A stretch of DNA of 12,756 bases, taken from positions 1-12,756 of the forward strand of contig WQST01000050.1 of NCBI GenBank assembly GCA_009787745.1, read 5' to 3'. Below, piece after piece: positions 1 to 5,963 of the stretch; position 1 is the first letter of the stretch, and the number at the start of each line of letters is the position of its first letter. A model generated the notes under the pieces. The model was not told the origin of the DNA. It was given only the letters and a program-made list of their open reading frames with translations, and searched no databases. This stretch comes from Lachnospiraceae bacterium (GTDB taxonomy: Bacteria > Bacillota > Clostridia > Lachnospirales > Lachnospiraceae). The translations under genes and the position numbers were made by a program.

Positions 1-515
1 TTGTAGATAACATCCTCTTCCGTTCCGAGGATATCCGAAAGCAAGAGTTCGTTACCGTCCCAATCGACATTAAGCGGCTCATCAATCGAAACTTCCAGTT
101 TCGTTTTATTATTGCGCCGAAGATACATGAGAATTTCATTTTCGATACAGCGCGAGGCATAAGTCGCTAATTTGATATTTTTGCCCGGGTTAAAGGTATT
201 AATTGACTTGATAAGACCAATTGTCCCGATGGAAATAAGGTCTTCGACCCCAACCCCCGTATTATCAAATTTTTTGGCAATATAAACGACTAAGCGTAAA
301 TTATGTTCAATCAAAATTGATTTTGCTTCATTTTCATATTCAGTGCCTAAATCATTGATGACGGCATTTTCTTTATCAAATTCAAGCGGCGGCGGCAGTA
401 CTTCGGTACCACCGATATAATGAATATCCCCTTGCTGTTTGATCACGCGAAAACCGAAATCCTTCCGATAGAGCTTAAACTGTACCTTACCCGGTATTGC
501 TACTTTGAAAACCAT
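1..515 (-). CDS. sigE: RNA polymerase sporulation sigma factor SigE (pro-sigma-E), 3' part outside window
   Basis: Mother-cell sigma factor made as an inactive precursor in the predivisional sporangium and activated by SpoIIGA. I translated about 171 codons from the ATG at 515-513. An N-terminal extension rich in basic and aromatic residues (MVFKVAIPGKVQFKLYRKDF) precedes YIGGTEVLPPPL, the normal start of mature sigma-E, so the pro-sequence is present. Region 2 follows: NLRLVVYIAKKF, then EDLISIGTIGLIK, then KLATYASRCIENEILMYLRR, and then the sigma-E/K/G type segment DEPLNVDWDGNELLLSD. A GGGAGG Shine-Dalgarno at 522-527, 6 nt before the ATG, overlaps the stop codon of spoIIGA, so the two genes are translationally coupled and share the spoIIG promoter. 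Region 4 lies beyond position 1. SigK or SigG are the alternatives; the spoIIGA neighbour and the pro-sequence favour SigE. Confidence 0.96.
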   Translation of the reverse strand, partial: MVFKVAIPGKVQFKLYRKDFGFRVIKQQGDIHYIGGTEVLPPPLEFDKENAVINDLGTEYENEAKSILIEHNLRLVVYIAKKFDNTGVGVEDLISIGTIGLIKSINTFNPGKNIKLATYASRCIENEILMYLRRNNKTKLEVSIDEPLNVDWDGNELLLSDILGTEEDVIY

Positions 516-527
516 TTTTTTCCTCCC

Positions 528-1340
528 TTATGGTAAATTATTAATTAACTTTGGGTTTATTATCATTTGATAATCACCGCTTTGGGAAATCCCCCCGGGG
601 CCAACCGCTACGACGATATTTTCATATCTTTCACGCTGTCCCGATTTAGTTATATATATTTCTTCAAGCTCATAGCCGATCATCAGCCCATGTGCATTTC
701 CGATATTGTGATAGGGAATCGCTTTTGTTTTTTCAGGTTTCATCAATGGTTTTAGTTGTTCCCATACTTTCTCTTCCAAAACCGCCACCGGCTTTTTACT
801 GACCGGCTCAGTCAATCCGTTTCCCGTATCTACTAATGCAATTATATTTATCTCTTCCGTAAGACATGGGATACTGACATCGACAAAGAAGTTTTCCTCA
901 TGACGGCGATGGATTTTCAGGAAATAATCCAAAACCGCGTAAACTGTATATCCCAAACTTATAATCAACCATCCTCCGCCGCTATATTTAGCTGCAAACG
1001 GAACTTGCCTTTGTAAAAATATCATTACCGCGCCGATTAAAAACGCATATATGAAGAGGTAGCCCGTTTGCCTCAGAACATTTCTGAGACCCTTCGTGCG
1101 AAATGTTATGACGCACATGAGAATGCTTATCGGAATCAGCCCGACTGCTATTTTGGTCCGATATGTAAGCGGCAGTAAAAGAATTATGCAATATCCTAAA
1201 GCACCTAAAATTCCGCCTGCCAAAATTCTTATTCGTGTTACTGAAAGCTTTAATGTTTTCGCTGTCAGAATTAAGATTAAAATATTGAGAACCAGATTGA
1301 TGATGAAAACTCTTTCGATATATATTTCATATGAGTACAT
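528..1340 (-). CDS. spoIIGA: Sporulation sigma-E factor-processing peptidase SpoIIGA
   Basis: Membrane-embedded aspartic protease that cleaves the pro-sequence of sigma-E once the polar septum has formed. The 270-aa length is close to the family norm (about 300). The N-terminal half (residues about 8-140) has about five hydrophobic membrane segments. The C-terminal half is a soluble protease domain with the catalytic motif VDTGN (D171) and the downstream family segment IPYHNIGNAHGLM at about 208-220, followed by GPGGISQSGDYQMIINP. It lies immediately upstream of its substrate gene sigE (12 nt between stop and start). The ATG at 1340 fits the family N-terminus (short polar lead, then YIERVFIINLVLN), but no good Shine-Dalgarno precedes it, only a distant GAGAG, so translation may be weak. 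Transcription should start at the spoIIG-type promoter about 90-125 nt upstream. Confidence 0.95.
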   Translation of the reverse strand: MYSYEIYIERVFIINLVLNILILILTAKTLKLSVTRIRILAGGILGALGYCIILLLPLTYRTKIAVGLIPISILMCVITFRTKGLRNVLRQTGYLFIYAFLIGAVMIFLQRQVPFAAKYSGGGWLIISLGYTVYAVLDYFLKIHRRHEENFFVDVSIPCLTEEINIIALVDTGNGLTEPVSKKPVAVLEEKVWEQLKPLMKPEKTKAIPYHNIGNAHGLMIGYELEEIYITKSGQRERYENIVVAVGPGGISQSGDYQMIINPKLINNLP

Positions 1341-1431
1341 TAGGGGGTACGCTCTCTTGCTTTTTCATTCATTTCAGTTCTTTAGCGTTTAGGTTTCTTC
1401 TTAAAGCCTAAGCTTGTTCTTCATGTTTTTC

Positions 1432-1464
1432 ATTATATCTTTTTAATGCTTCGTAATTTGTCAA
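1432..1464 (-). promoter_or_regulatory. spoIIG-type promoter with 21-bp spacer
   Basis: On the minus strand a perfect TTGACA (1464-1459) and a perfect TATAAT (1437-1432) are separated by 21 bp instead of 17. The Bacillus subtilis spoIIG promoter is known for consensus-like hexamers about 22 bp apart that sigma-A RNA polymerase can use only with Spo0A~P. The -35 region overlaps TTTGACA, one base from the reverse-oriented 0A box TTCGACA. Expected transcription start is near 1425, leaving a leader of about 85 nt before spoIIGA. The leader contains a small interrupted stem (1389-1411). Confidence 0.8.
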
Positions 1465-1500
1465 ACCTTAGGCCGCCTTATGCGTTAGTCATCGCAGAAA

Positions 1501-1507
1501 TTCGACA
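1501..1507 (-). promoter_or_regulatory. Spo0A box upstream of spoIIGA promoter
   Basis: The minus strand carries an exact 0A box, TGTCGAA, 36 bp upstream of the -35 hexamer, at about -76 to -82 relative to the predicted start. This is roughly where the upstream Spo0A site lies in B. subtilis spoIIG. The position and the match are seen in the sequence; binding of Spo0A is inferred. Confidence 0.7.
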
Positions 1508-1557
1508 AAGAATCGCTGTTATACAAAAACGATATCCTCTACTTTGCTCAAAATGAC

Positions 1558-1589
1558 AAAAAAACTGCCACCGCGGAGGTGACAGTTTT
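1558..1589 (-). terminator. Intrinsic terminator of ftsZ
   Basis: A 12-bp stem (1578-1589 paired with 1561-1572, one G-U pair on the minus-strand RNA) with a 5-nt loop begins 17 nt after the ftsZ stop. It runs into seven U residues. The mismatch is a wobble pair only on the minus strand, which supports that direction. It separates ftsZ from the spoIIGA-sigE unit. Confidence 0.9.
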
Positions 1590-1605
1590 GCTTGTGTGTA
1601 TGTAA

Positions 1606-2805
1606 TTATTTCGTGTCCTTGTTGTTCTTCTGTAAGAAATCAGGTATCTTGAGGGATTTTTCTTCAACATTGCTTTTGATATCGCCGGGGCGGTTTATAC
1701 CTTGCAGGGGACGTGCCGGAGCAATTTGCGGACGAGGGGCGGCACCTGCTGCCGGGACTCCTGACGACTTCACGGTTCCCGGAATAATCGAACGGGGGGT
1801 TACGCTTCCCGGCTTATATACCCCTGCGCCGACGGGGCGTGTCGCCTGAGTAGTTTTGTCCTCTAACCCTGTCGCGATGACCGTAATCATACAAACGTCG
1901 GTCATATCCGCATGATATGTCGCGCCAAAGATAACATTAACATCATCTCCCGCCAATTCTTTCACATAATCAGCCGCGTCATATACTTCGGATAAAGTAA
2001 TATCGCCTGAAATATTAATCAGAACATTCGTCGCTCCTGAAATAGTCGTCTCTAATAACGGGCTTTCAACGGCGATCTTAACGGCCTCACTGGCTTTATC
2101 ATCGCCTTTGCTTGTCCCGATACCGATATGCGCAATACCCTTATCCTTCATAACCGTCTGCACATCGGCAAAGTCAAGGTTTATAAGCCCCGGTACATTA
2201 ATCAGGTCGGTAATTCCCTGAACTGATTGCTGAAGGACTTCATCGGCTTTTTTAAGGGCGTCGGGCATGGTTGTCCGGCGGTCAACGATTTCCATTAATT
2301 TATCATTCGGGATAACGATTAAGGTATCAACATGATCTCTGATCCTGTCAATTCCCGTCAAAGCGTTAACCATTCTGGTGCGGGCTTCAAAACGGAAGGG
2401 CTTGGTAACAACACCGACGGTCAGGATGCCCATATCCTTGGCTATTTTGGCGACAACGGGAGCCGCGCCTGTTCCTGTTCCGCCGCCCATACCGCAGGTG
2501 ATAAAGACCATATCCGCGCCGCTGATTGCCTGGGTAACTTCCTCAAGGCTCTCTTCCGCCGCTTTTTCGCCGATTTCCGGCTTACCGCCGCAACCGAGTC
2601 CTTTGGTAAGTTTCTCGCCGATTTGCAGCAGTTTCGGTGCTTTACATAGTTGCAGTGCTTGCTTGTCCGAATTAATACCAATAAACTCAACACCGCCGAT
2701 GCGTTCATCTACCATTCTATTTACGGCATTATTGCCTGCACCGCCAATTCCGATAACAATTATCTTGGCGGCGGATTCCACATCGTTAGTTTTTATTTCT
2801 AACAA
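1606..2805 (-). CDS. ftsZ: Cell division protein FtsZ
   Basis: Tubulin-like GTPase that polymerises into the Z ring at mid-cell and recruits the divisome. With the chosen start the protein is 399 aa. It has the nucleotide-binding segment GIGGAGNNAVNRM near the N-terminus, the tubulin signature GGGTGTG at about 107-113, the GTPase-activating T7 loop NLDFADV at about 209-215, a Pro/Ala/Gly-rich linker (about 320-380), and the C-terminal partner-binding peptide LKIPDFLQKN. I start it at TTG 2805-2803. This gives the family N-terminus (M)LEIKTNDVESAAKI and sits 8 nt after a perfect AAGGAGG. The frame stays open to a GTG at 2847, but that start lacks a Shine-Dalgarno and adds 14 residues not typical of FtsZ. 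No ftsA lies upstream, as in many Clostridia. A terminator follows. Confidence 0.97.
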   Translation of the reverse strand: MLEIKTNDVESAAKIIVIGIGGAGNNAVNRMVDERIGGVEFIGINSDKQALQLCKAPKLLQIGEKLTKGLGCGGKPEIGEKAAEESLEEVTQAISGADMVFITCGMGGGTGTGAAPVVAKIAKDMGILTVGVVTKPFRFEARTRMVNALTGIDRIRDHVDTLIVIPNDKLMEIVDRRTTMPDALKKADEVLQQSVQGITDLINVPGLINLDFADVQTVMKDKGIAHIGIGTSKGDDKASEAVKIAVESPLLETTISGATNVLINISGDITLSEVYDAADYVKELAGDDVNVIFGATYHADMTDVCMITVIATGLEDKTTQATRPVGAGVYKPGSVTPRSIIPGTVKSSGVPAAGAAPRPQIAPARPLQGINRPGDIKSNVEEKSLKIPDFLQKNNKDTK

Positions 2806-2813
2806 AGAGGTGC

Positions 2814-2820
2814 CCTCCTT
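2814..2820 (-). promoter_or_regulatory. Ribosome binding site that sets the TTG start of ftsZ
   Basis: AAGGAGG on the minus strand, 8 nt from TTG 2805. It lies inside the longer open frame that begins at GTG 2847 and so decides the start in favour of TTG. Confidence 0.85.
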
Positions 2821-2858
2821 AACATTTCCCAATAATATTCTATTCACTCTTAAACTCT

Positions 2859-2935
2859 GTCATTTTGAACCGAAGGTGAAGAATCTCAGTTAAGCCATAA
2901 TATACGTGAGATCCTTCGCTTGCGCTCAGCATTAC
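2859..2935. repeat. 77-bp imperfect palindrome, MITE/REP-like
   Basis: The arms, about 29-30 bp each, start GTCATTTTGAACCGAAG and end CTTGCGCTCAGCATTAC. They are imperfect reverse complements, with the best match in the inner GAATCTCA/TGAGATCC part. The pattern (CATT-TGA-CGAAG-GAAGAATCTCA and its complement) resembles short mobile palindromic repeats seen in many bacterial genomes. It lies between ftsZ and its candidate promoter and would be transcribed as part of the ftsZ leader. No coding potential. The family assignment is from memory and unproven. Confidence 0.55.
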
Positions 2936-2986
2936 ATAAGCCTTATCCAATCATTCACCCTTAAAACTTTAATCGACACGTAAAAC

Positions 2987-3096
2987 CTGTAATAATGGCA
3001 CTTGTGTCATTATTACAGTATGAAAAGTGTCCGTTTCGCGGACACTAGATATTCTTAATCAAATTCCTTTGCTGATTTAGAATATCTTTTCATACT
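2987..3096. other. Nested palindromes: hairpin plus three-way junction upstream of ftsZ
   Basis: Four helices can be read directly. One hairpin pairs 2987-3001 with 3004-3018 (15 bp, one G-T). A closing stem pairs AGTATGAAAA (3017-3026) with TTTTCATACT (3087-3096). Inside it are two hairpins: GTGTCCG (3027-3033) with CGGACAC (3039-3045), and a 14-bp stem with one mismatch, 3047-3060 with 3074-3087. The last three form an almost gap-free three-way junction. It begins about 5 nt after the predicted start of the ftsZ-facing promoter. It could be a structured mRNA leader or a small palindromic mobile element; it matches no riboswitch that I recognise. Confidence 0.6.
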
Positions 3097-3107
3097 ACTC
3101 ACTTTTT

Positions 3108-3136
3108 ATCATATAATTATTTCCGGAATTTAGCAA
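3108..3136 (-). promoter_or_regulatory. Candidate promoter facing ftsZ
   Basis: On the minus strand TTGCTA (3136-3131), a 17-bp spacer, and TATGAT (3113-3108). It lies between the island boundary and the structured leader. It would give ftsZ its own transcript with a 5' leader of nearly 300 nt, which would matter because the island separates ftsZ from ftsQ. The -35 is weak. Confidence 0.5.
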
Positions 3137-3177
3137 CAGAAAAATTCAATAATTCCGTAAAATTTCGTAAAACTTTT

Positions 3178-3196
3178 ATCAATCAGGCTCAAAAAT
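3178..3196 (-). repeat. Direct repeat, ftsZ-side copy (att-like)
   Basis: On the minus strand this reads ATTTTTGAGCCTGATTGAT, which would encode I-F-E-P-D-stop, the exact C-terminus of FtsQ. It sits 4.1 kb from the gene. It differs from the ftsQ copy at one synonymous position (TTT instead of TTC). The sequence on its island side does not continue the similarity to ftsQ. Confidence 0.65.
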
Positions 3197-3220
3197 AATC
3201 ACATAGAGTTTAAAATCTAC

Positions 3221-3249
3221 TTTCAATAAATCATTATAGTAATTATAAT
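3221..3249 (+). promoter_or_regulatory. Candidate promoter of the TraX-family gene
   Basis: A perfect TATAAT (3244-3249) lies 17 bp after a poor -35 (TTTCAA, 3221-3226). It is 24 bp before the ATG and close to the GGAGG at 3261-3265. Confidence 0.5.
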
Positions 3250-3272
3250 AGAACATATATGGAGGTATTTCA

Positions 3273-3986
3273 ATGAACAGAATTAAATTTTTAAGTGCTT
3301 ATCAAATTAAATTAATAATGATATTATTAATGCTACTTGATCATTTAAGCTTTATTCAAGGCTTTATCCCTTCTGATATATCGTATATTTTTACTTTGAT
3401 TTCAAGATGCGTTGCACCGATGTTTGCTTATCTCGTGGTGGAAGGAGTTATATATACCCACAATCTAAAAAATTACTATTTGCGATTATTTTATTGTGCG
3501 ATTTTAATGTTTTTGGGCAATATAATCACCTTCAAATTCTTCATTGAGCCAATTCAAGAAAATAAAGATATGTTCAGTTATTTGCTAAATAATAATATTT
3601 TTATAACATTGTCACTAGGCGTATTAACCATAATGCTGATTATGCGCGCTAGAATTGCAACCCCCAAATATTATATTCTTGCTTTTATTTGTTTTTTTAT
3701 AGGTTTTCTATGGTCTGAGTGGGGGACTGTTCTACTCCCATTTATACTCGTTACCTACTTATTCCGTGAAAAAAAATCATTTTTGGTGGTCGGATACTTA
3801 CTAATAGCATTAATTGCATTTATGATTCCATTTAGCGAGCCTTGGTGGTTTACAGTTTTCCCTTTTATATTTTTATATAATGGAAAACGTGGTTTAAATT
3901 CTATATTTGCAAAATACTTCTTTTACATTTTTTATCCGCTTCATATATGGATTATAGTAATCATTAACTATATAATATCATTATGA
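3273..3986 (+). CDS. TraX-family integral membrane protein
   Basis: Polytopic membrane protein of 237 aa with roughly seven to eight hydrophobic segments. Family landmarks are visible in order: MLLDH (20-24), RCVAPMFAYLVVEG (45-58), a loop followed by NIFITLSLG (108-116), LYNGKRG (201-207), and KYFFYIFYPLHIW (214-226) at the C-terminus. TraX of the F plasmid acetylates the N-terminus of F pilin. Chromosomal Firmicute homologues are common, have no pilin partner, and are thought to be membrane acyltransferases of unknown substrate. No pilin or conjugation gene is nearby, so the acetylase role cannot be assumed. GGAGG with a 7-nt spacer sets the start. It reads opposite to the dcw genes and converges on the next gene. 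A+T-rich composition fits acquisition with the island. Confidence 0.85.
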   Translation: MNRIKFLSAYQIKLIMILLMLLDHLSFIQGFIPSDISYIFTLISRCVAPMFAYLVVEGVIYTHNLKNYYLRLFYCAILMFLGNIITFKFFIEPIQENKDMFSYLLNNNIFITLSLGVLTIMLIMRARIATPKYYILAFICFFIGFLWSEWGTVLLPFILVTYLFREKKSFLVVGYLLIALIAFMIPFSEPWWFTVFPFIFLYNGKRGLNSIFAKYFFYIFYPLHIWIIVIINYIISL

Positions 3987-4062
3987 AATTAATTTAGCAC
4001 AGCTTTATGAATACTTGTTCTTATAAATCATTGCTTTGAATATCGGAATGATATCAACTTAT

Positions 4063-4695
4063 CTAATAAATATCATTTCCATAAATAGCTTTTCTTATAA
4101 GTTCATAGTCCAATGTTCGAACATCATAAAAGTTTGAGTTAGTGAATAAAACGTATTCATAGTTTTTATTGATAGCGATTGTTTCATTAAATGCGCAAAC
4201 AAAGTAAAATGGATCATCATGAGTTTTATAATTTTTTAAATATTCTAATTTATGCAACATACCACTTGTAAATGAAGCACTCAAGCCGTTTTCATTATTA
4301 ATTATCTCTATCGCACCAATTACATTGGCATTTTTGCTATTAATTATTGGATAAGCATAGATGCCATTAGTTTCTATCATGTTTGTTTTGTCATTAAAGT
4401 AAAAATATGTGATAGGGGTTCCAAGAATGAGATTGTCTTTTACAATATTGTTATCAAAATTAACAATATTAGGGAAAACATCTTTAACGTGATTTTGTAC
4501 GATTTTTGGTATTTTTCCTGACACATAATAAAATCCAAGCTCATTATAATTTTGATTAATATTTTCTCTATCCTTAATACTATTATTAAAAAATAAAACT
4601 ATTAACACTACTACCATAATAAACAATATACTTATAATTAAAAAAATGCTTTTCACTTTTTGCGAAGTCTTTCGACCATATTTTAACCTAATCAT
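4063..4695 (-). CDS. Membrane-anchored protein of unknown function
   Basis: I do not recognise this 210-aa protein. It has a basic start (MIRLKYGRKTSQKVK), one membrane segment at about 16-36 that could be an uncleaved signal anchor, and then an extracellular domain of about 170 residues rich in Asn, Tyr and Ile. That domain alternates short beta-strand-like stretches (LGTPITYFYFND, NVIGAIEIINN, DPFYFVCAFNETIAI, YEYVLFTNSNFYDV). There is no lipobox and no catalytic motif I can name. A strong promoter (4720-4748) and GGAAAGGG at 4701-4708, 5 nt before the ATG, indicate an expressed stand-alone gene. It converges with the TraX-family gene. Low G+C. The real product is likely because frame, promoter and ribosome site agree; the function is unknown. 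Confidence 0.72.
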   Translation of the reverse strand: MIRLKYGRKTSQKVKSIFLIISILFIMVVVLIVLFFNNSIKDRENINQNYNELGFYYVSGKIPKIVQNHVKDVFPNIVNFDNNIVKDNLILGTPITYFYFNDKTNMIETNGIYAYPIINSKNANVIGAIEIINNENGLSASFTSGMLHKLEYLKNYKTHDDPFYFVCAFNETIAINKNYEYVLFTNSNFYDVRTLDYELIRKAIYGNDIY

Positions 4696-4719
4696 TCAAA
4701 CCCTTTCCGAATTGCTTTT

Positions 4720-4748
4720 ATTACATCATATTCAATATTATTTGTCAA
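4720..4748 (-). promoter_or_regulatory. Sigma-A-type promoter of the membrane-anchored unknown
   Basis: On the minus strand a perfect TTGACA (4748-4743), a 17-bp spacer and TGTAAT (4725-4720, one mismatch to TATAAT), 24 bp before the start codon. Confidence 0.7.
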
Positions 4749-4827
4749 AGTATTTTTTTCTTACAATTTTTCATATTTTGGATAACATTCTCATCACAAT
4801 TAAGAGGTGTCACTAATTCGTTTGAAT

Positions 4828-4874
4828 AAAAAATCTCCGTAAAGCCGTAAACTTTAGCCATACGGAGATTTTTT
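4828..4874. terminator. Strong bidirectional terminator-like hairpin
   Basis: AAAAAATCTCCGTA (4828-4841) pairs perfectly with TACGGAGATTTTTT (4861-4874), a 14-bp stem with A and T tracts on both sides. The loop holds a small AAAG/CTTT stem. It could end transcripts from either side, but no intact gene reads into it from the left on the plus strand. It may be left over from a lost gene. Confidence 0.6.
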
Positions 4875-4947
4875 TGCTTAAGTGGAGACTATTTTGTCCA
4901 ACCGGAGATTGACTTATTCCATAGTTTTTTCGTAGAATGAAGCGGAC

Positions 4948-4990
4948 GAAAGCGGAAAGCAGGATTGACTTTATCCTGTTTTCCGTTTTC
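4948..4990 (+). other. 17-bp hairpin in an intergenic stretch
   Basis: Positions 4948-4964 pair with 4974-4990 over 17 bp around a 9-nt loop. The two imperfect positions are G-U pairs on the plus-strand RNA and would be A-C mismatches on the other strand. No T tract follows, so it is not a terminator. The surrounding stretch 4696-5034 has no convincing gene. An 8-bp repeat AGTGGAGA (4881-4888 and 5034-5041) brackets the hairpin region, which may mark a small inserted sequence. Confidence 0.45.
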
Positions 4991-5034
4991 GGCGGCGAAA
5001 TGGCACAAAAAACAAGCCTGTCAATGGTTTAAGA

Positions 5035-5334
5035 GTGGAGATTTTTTCAGATACCCGCGAAAGAAATTATACGGATTCTGAAAAAATTGCCGCAATATTA
5101 AATTATTTAACGGGGCTCAATTTACAATCGAATTTTCCGGAAAATCCTGATGAATATAATGGAATTGTATATGTTATCACTATTACTTATGAAGATGGTA
5201 CAGAAAAAATGTATAGCCATTTCGGAAATATGTTTTTCGGAATATGGGAAGATGATACCGTGGTTTGGTAACGTATGAAGTATGATGAAGCTGTGGAGTT
5301 TGATACTTTAATCCAACAAAACCCCAGTGACTAA
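5035..5334 (+). pseudogene. 5'-truncated secreted-protein gene with an in-frame stop
   Basis: The frame reads 78 residues from GTG 5035, meets TAA at 5269-5271, and continues open in the same frame for another 20 residues to TAA 5332-5334. The extension RMKYDEAVEFDTLIQQNPSD looks like a genuine C-terminus directly following GIWEDDTVVW, so one codon has become a stop. The front part (TDSEKIAAILNYLTGLNL, then YVITITYEDGTEKMYSHFG) looks like the small beta-rich C-terminal domain of Clostridial lipoproteins, in which a signal peptide and more sequence normally precede. No Shine-Dalgarno precedes the GTG and no signal peptide is present, so the 5' part is missing. The domain resemblance is from memory and not a database match. 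Confidence 0.6.
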
Positions 5335-5449
5335 TGAAAACTTTGCAAAAACGAGGAATTGTATAAAATAAGCATAATTCAGTTTTGCTAAAAACGCCGT
5401 CACACCGTCACCGCTTTTAAATTTTTCTTGAATCAGCAGGTGAAAATGC

Positions 5450-5778
5450 TCATGATACTTTTGGCGGCTGTAATTCAAGCCCTAATGCAAAGCCAGCCAT
5501 TAAACCCATATCAAAGGCAATGGTTTGAAGATTTCCGTTAGCATCAAGGGCTTCCTGATAAAAACCCTCCATTATTTTTTCTTTTTCATTTTTGCATTTA
5601 TTCCAATCATGATTCATAATTCTATCACAAAAAATACTCATGCCGGCATGAAATTCATCTGAATACCGCTTTCGCCGTTTTTCCAGTGTCCCTTTTTCAA
5701 TACTTGTAAGTTCCGAACCATTGCGGATTAACTCCCCTAGTTGCTGTAAATTTGCCCTTTCATAAATTCATTATACAT
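5450..5778 (-). pseudogene. Small gene broken by a one-base frameshift (about 109 aa if repaired)
   Basis: A 63-codon frame from ATG 5641 is open upstream without any usable start back to about 5770. A second frame starts at ATG 5778 (MYNEFMKGQIYSN) and stops at TAG 5739-5737, exactly where the downstream frame can take over as LGELIRNGSELTSIEKG. One missing C in AGCAAC-CTAGGG would join them into a single 109-residue protein continuing to FDMGLMAGFALGLELQPP and the stop at 5450. It is Glu/Lys-rich and helical, with no membrane segment. The family is not recognised. A short intact product from ATG 5641 cannot be excluded, but no ribosome site precedes it. Confidence 0.6.
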
Positions 5779-5812
5779 TTATTATTTTCTTCCAACTTGA
5801 AATATAAAAATA

Positions 5813-5917
5813 GTTTCTCACAGAATCTCCTAAATAGGGCAAACATGGTCAGGAAAACATGATTGGGGGGAAAAATTAAAACCATGTTGCCCTATAAAAA
5901 GGAGTTCTGCGAGAAAC
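5813..5917. repeat. Long inverted repeat (about 37-bp arms, 31-bp centre), MITE-like
   Basis: The left arm 5813-5849 begins GTTTCTCACAGAATCTCC and ends GGGCAAACATGGT. The right arm 5881-5917 is its near reverse complement, beginning ACCATGTTGCCC and ending TGCGAGAAAC. Only a few mismatches and short bulges occur. The element is 105 bp, non-coding, and lies just upstream of the frameshifted gene. The layout fits a small non-autonomous transposon. No clear target duplication is visible at its ends. Confidence 0.6.
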
Positions 5918-5918
5918 C

Positions 5919-5963
5919 AAAAGGCGAGGTGTAAATTAGTGCGTCCACATTTTACACCCCGCC
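5919..5963 (-). terminator. Probable terminator of the Rpn-like gene
   Basis: On the minus strand GGCGGGGTGTAAA pairs with TTTACACCTCGCC (13 bp with one G-U pair that exists only on this strand) around a 15-nt loop, followed by TTTTGG. It lies about 95 nt after the stop codon of the Rpn-like gene. The U tract is short, so efficiency is uncertain. Confidence 0.5.

Noticed and set aside
2332..2893. Plus-strand open frames opposite ftsZ (also 2442-2708 on the minus strand in another frame)
   Set aside because: They overlap a fully conserved ftsZ, have Pro/Ala/Ser-rich random composition and no ribosome site.
2970..2985. TGTCGAT on the minus strand as a Spo0A box for ftsZ
   Set aside because: One mismatch, no suitably placed promoter beside it; expected by chance.
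4045..4080. Inverted repeat GGAATGATAT / ATATCATTTCC between the convergent TraX-like and unknown genes as a shared terminator
   Set aside because: Weak A+T-rich stem with a bulge, no T tract, and it enters the end of the coding frame.
4937..5032. 31-residue plus-strand frame (begins MKRTKAESRIDF)
   Set aside because: No ribosome site, and most of it is the 17-bp hairpin read as codons. Too short to support.
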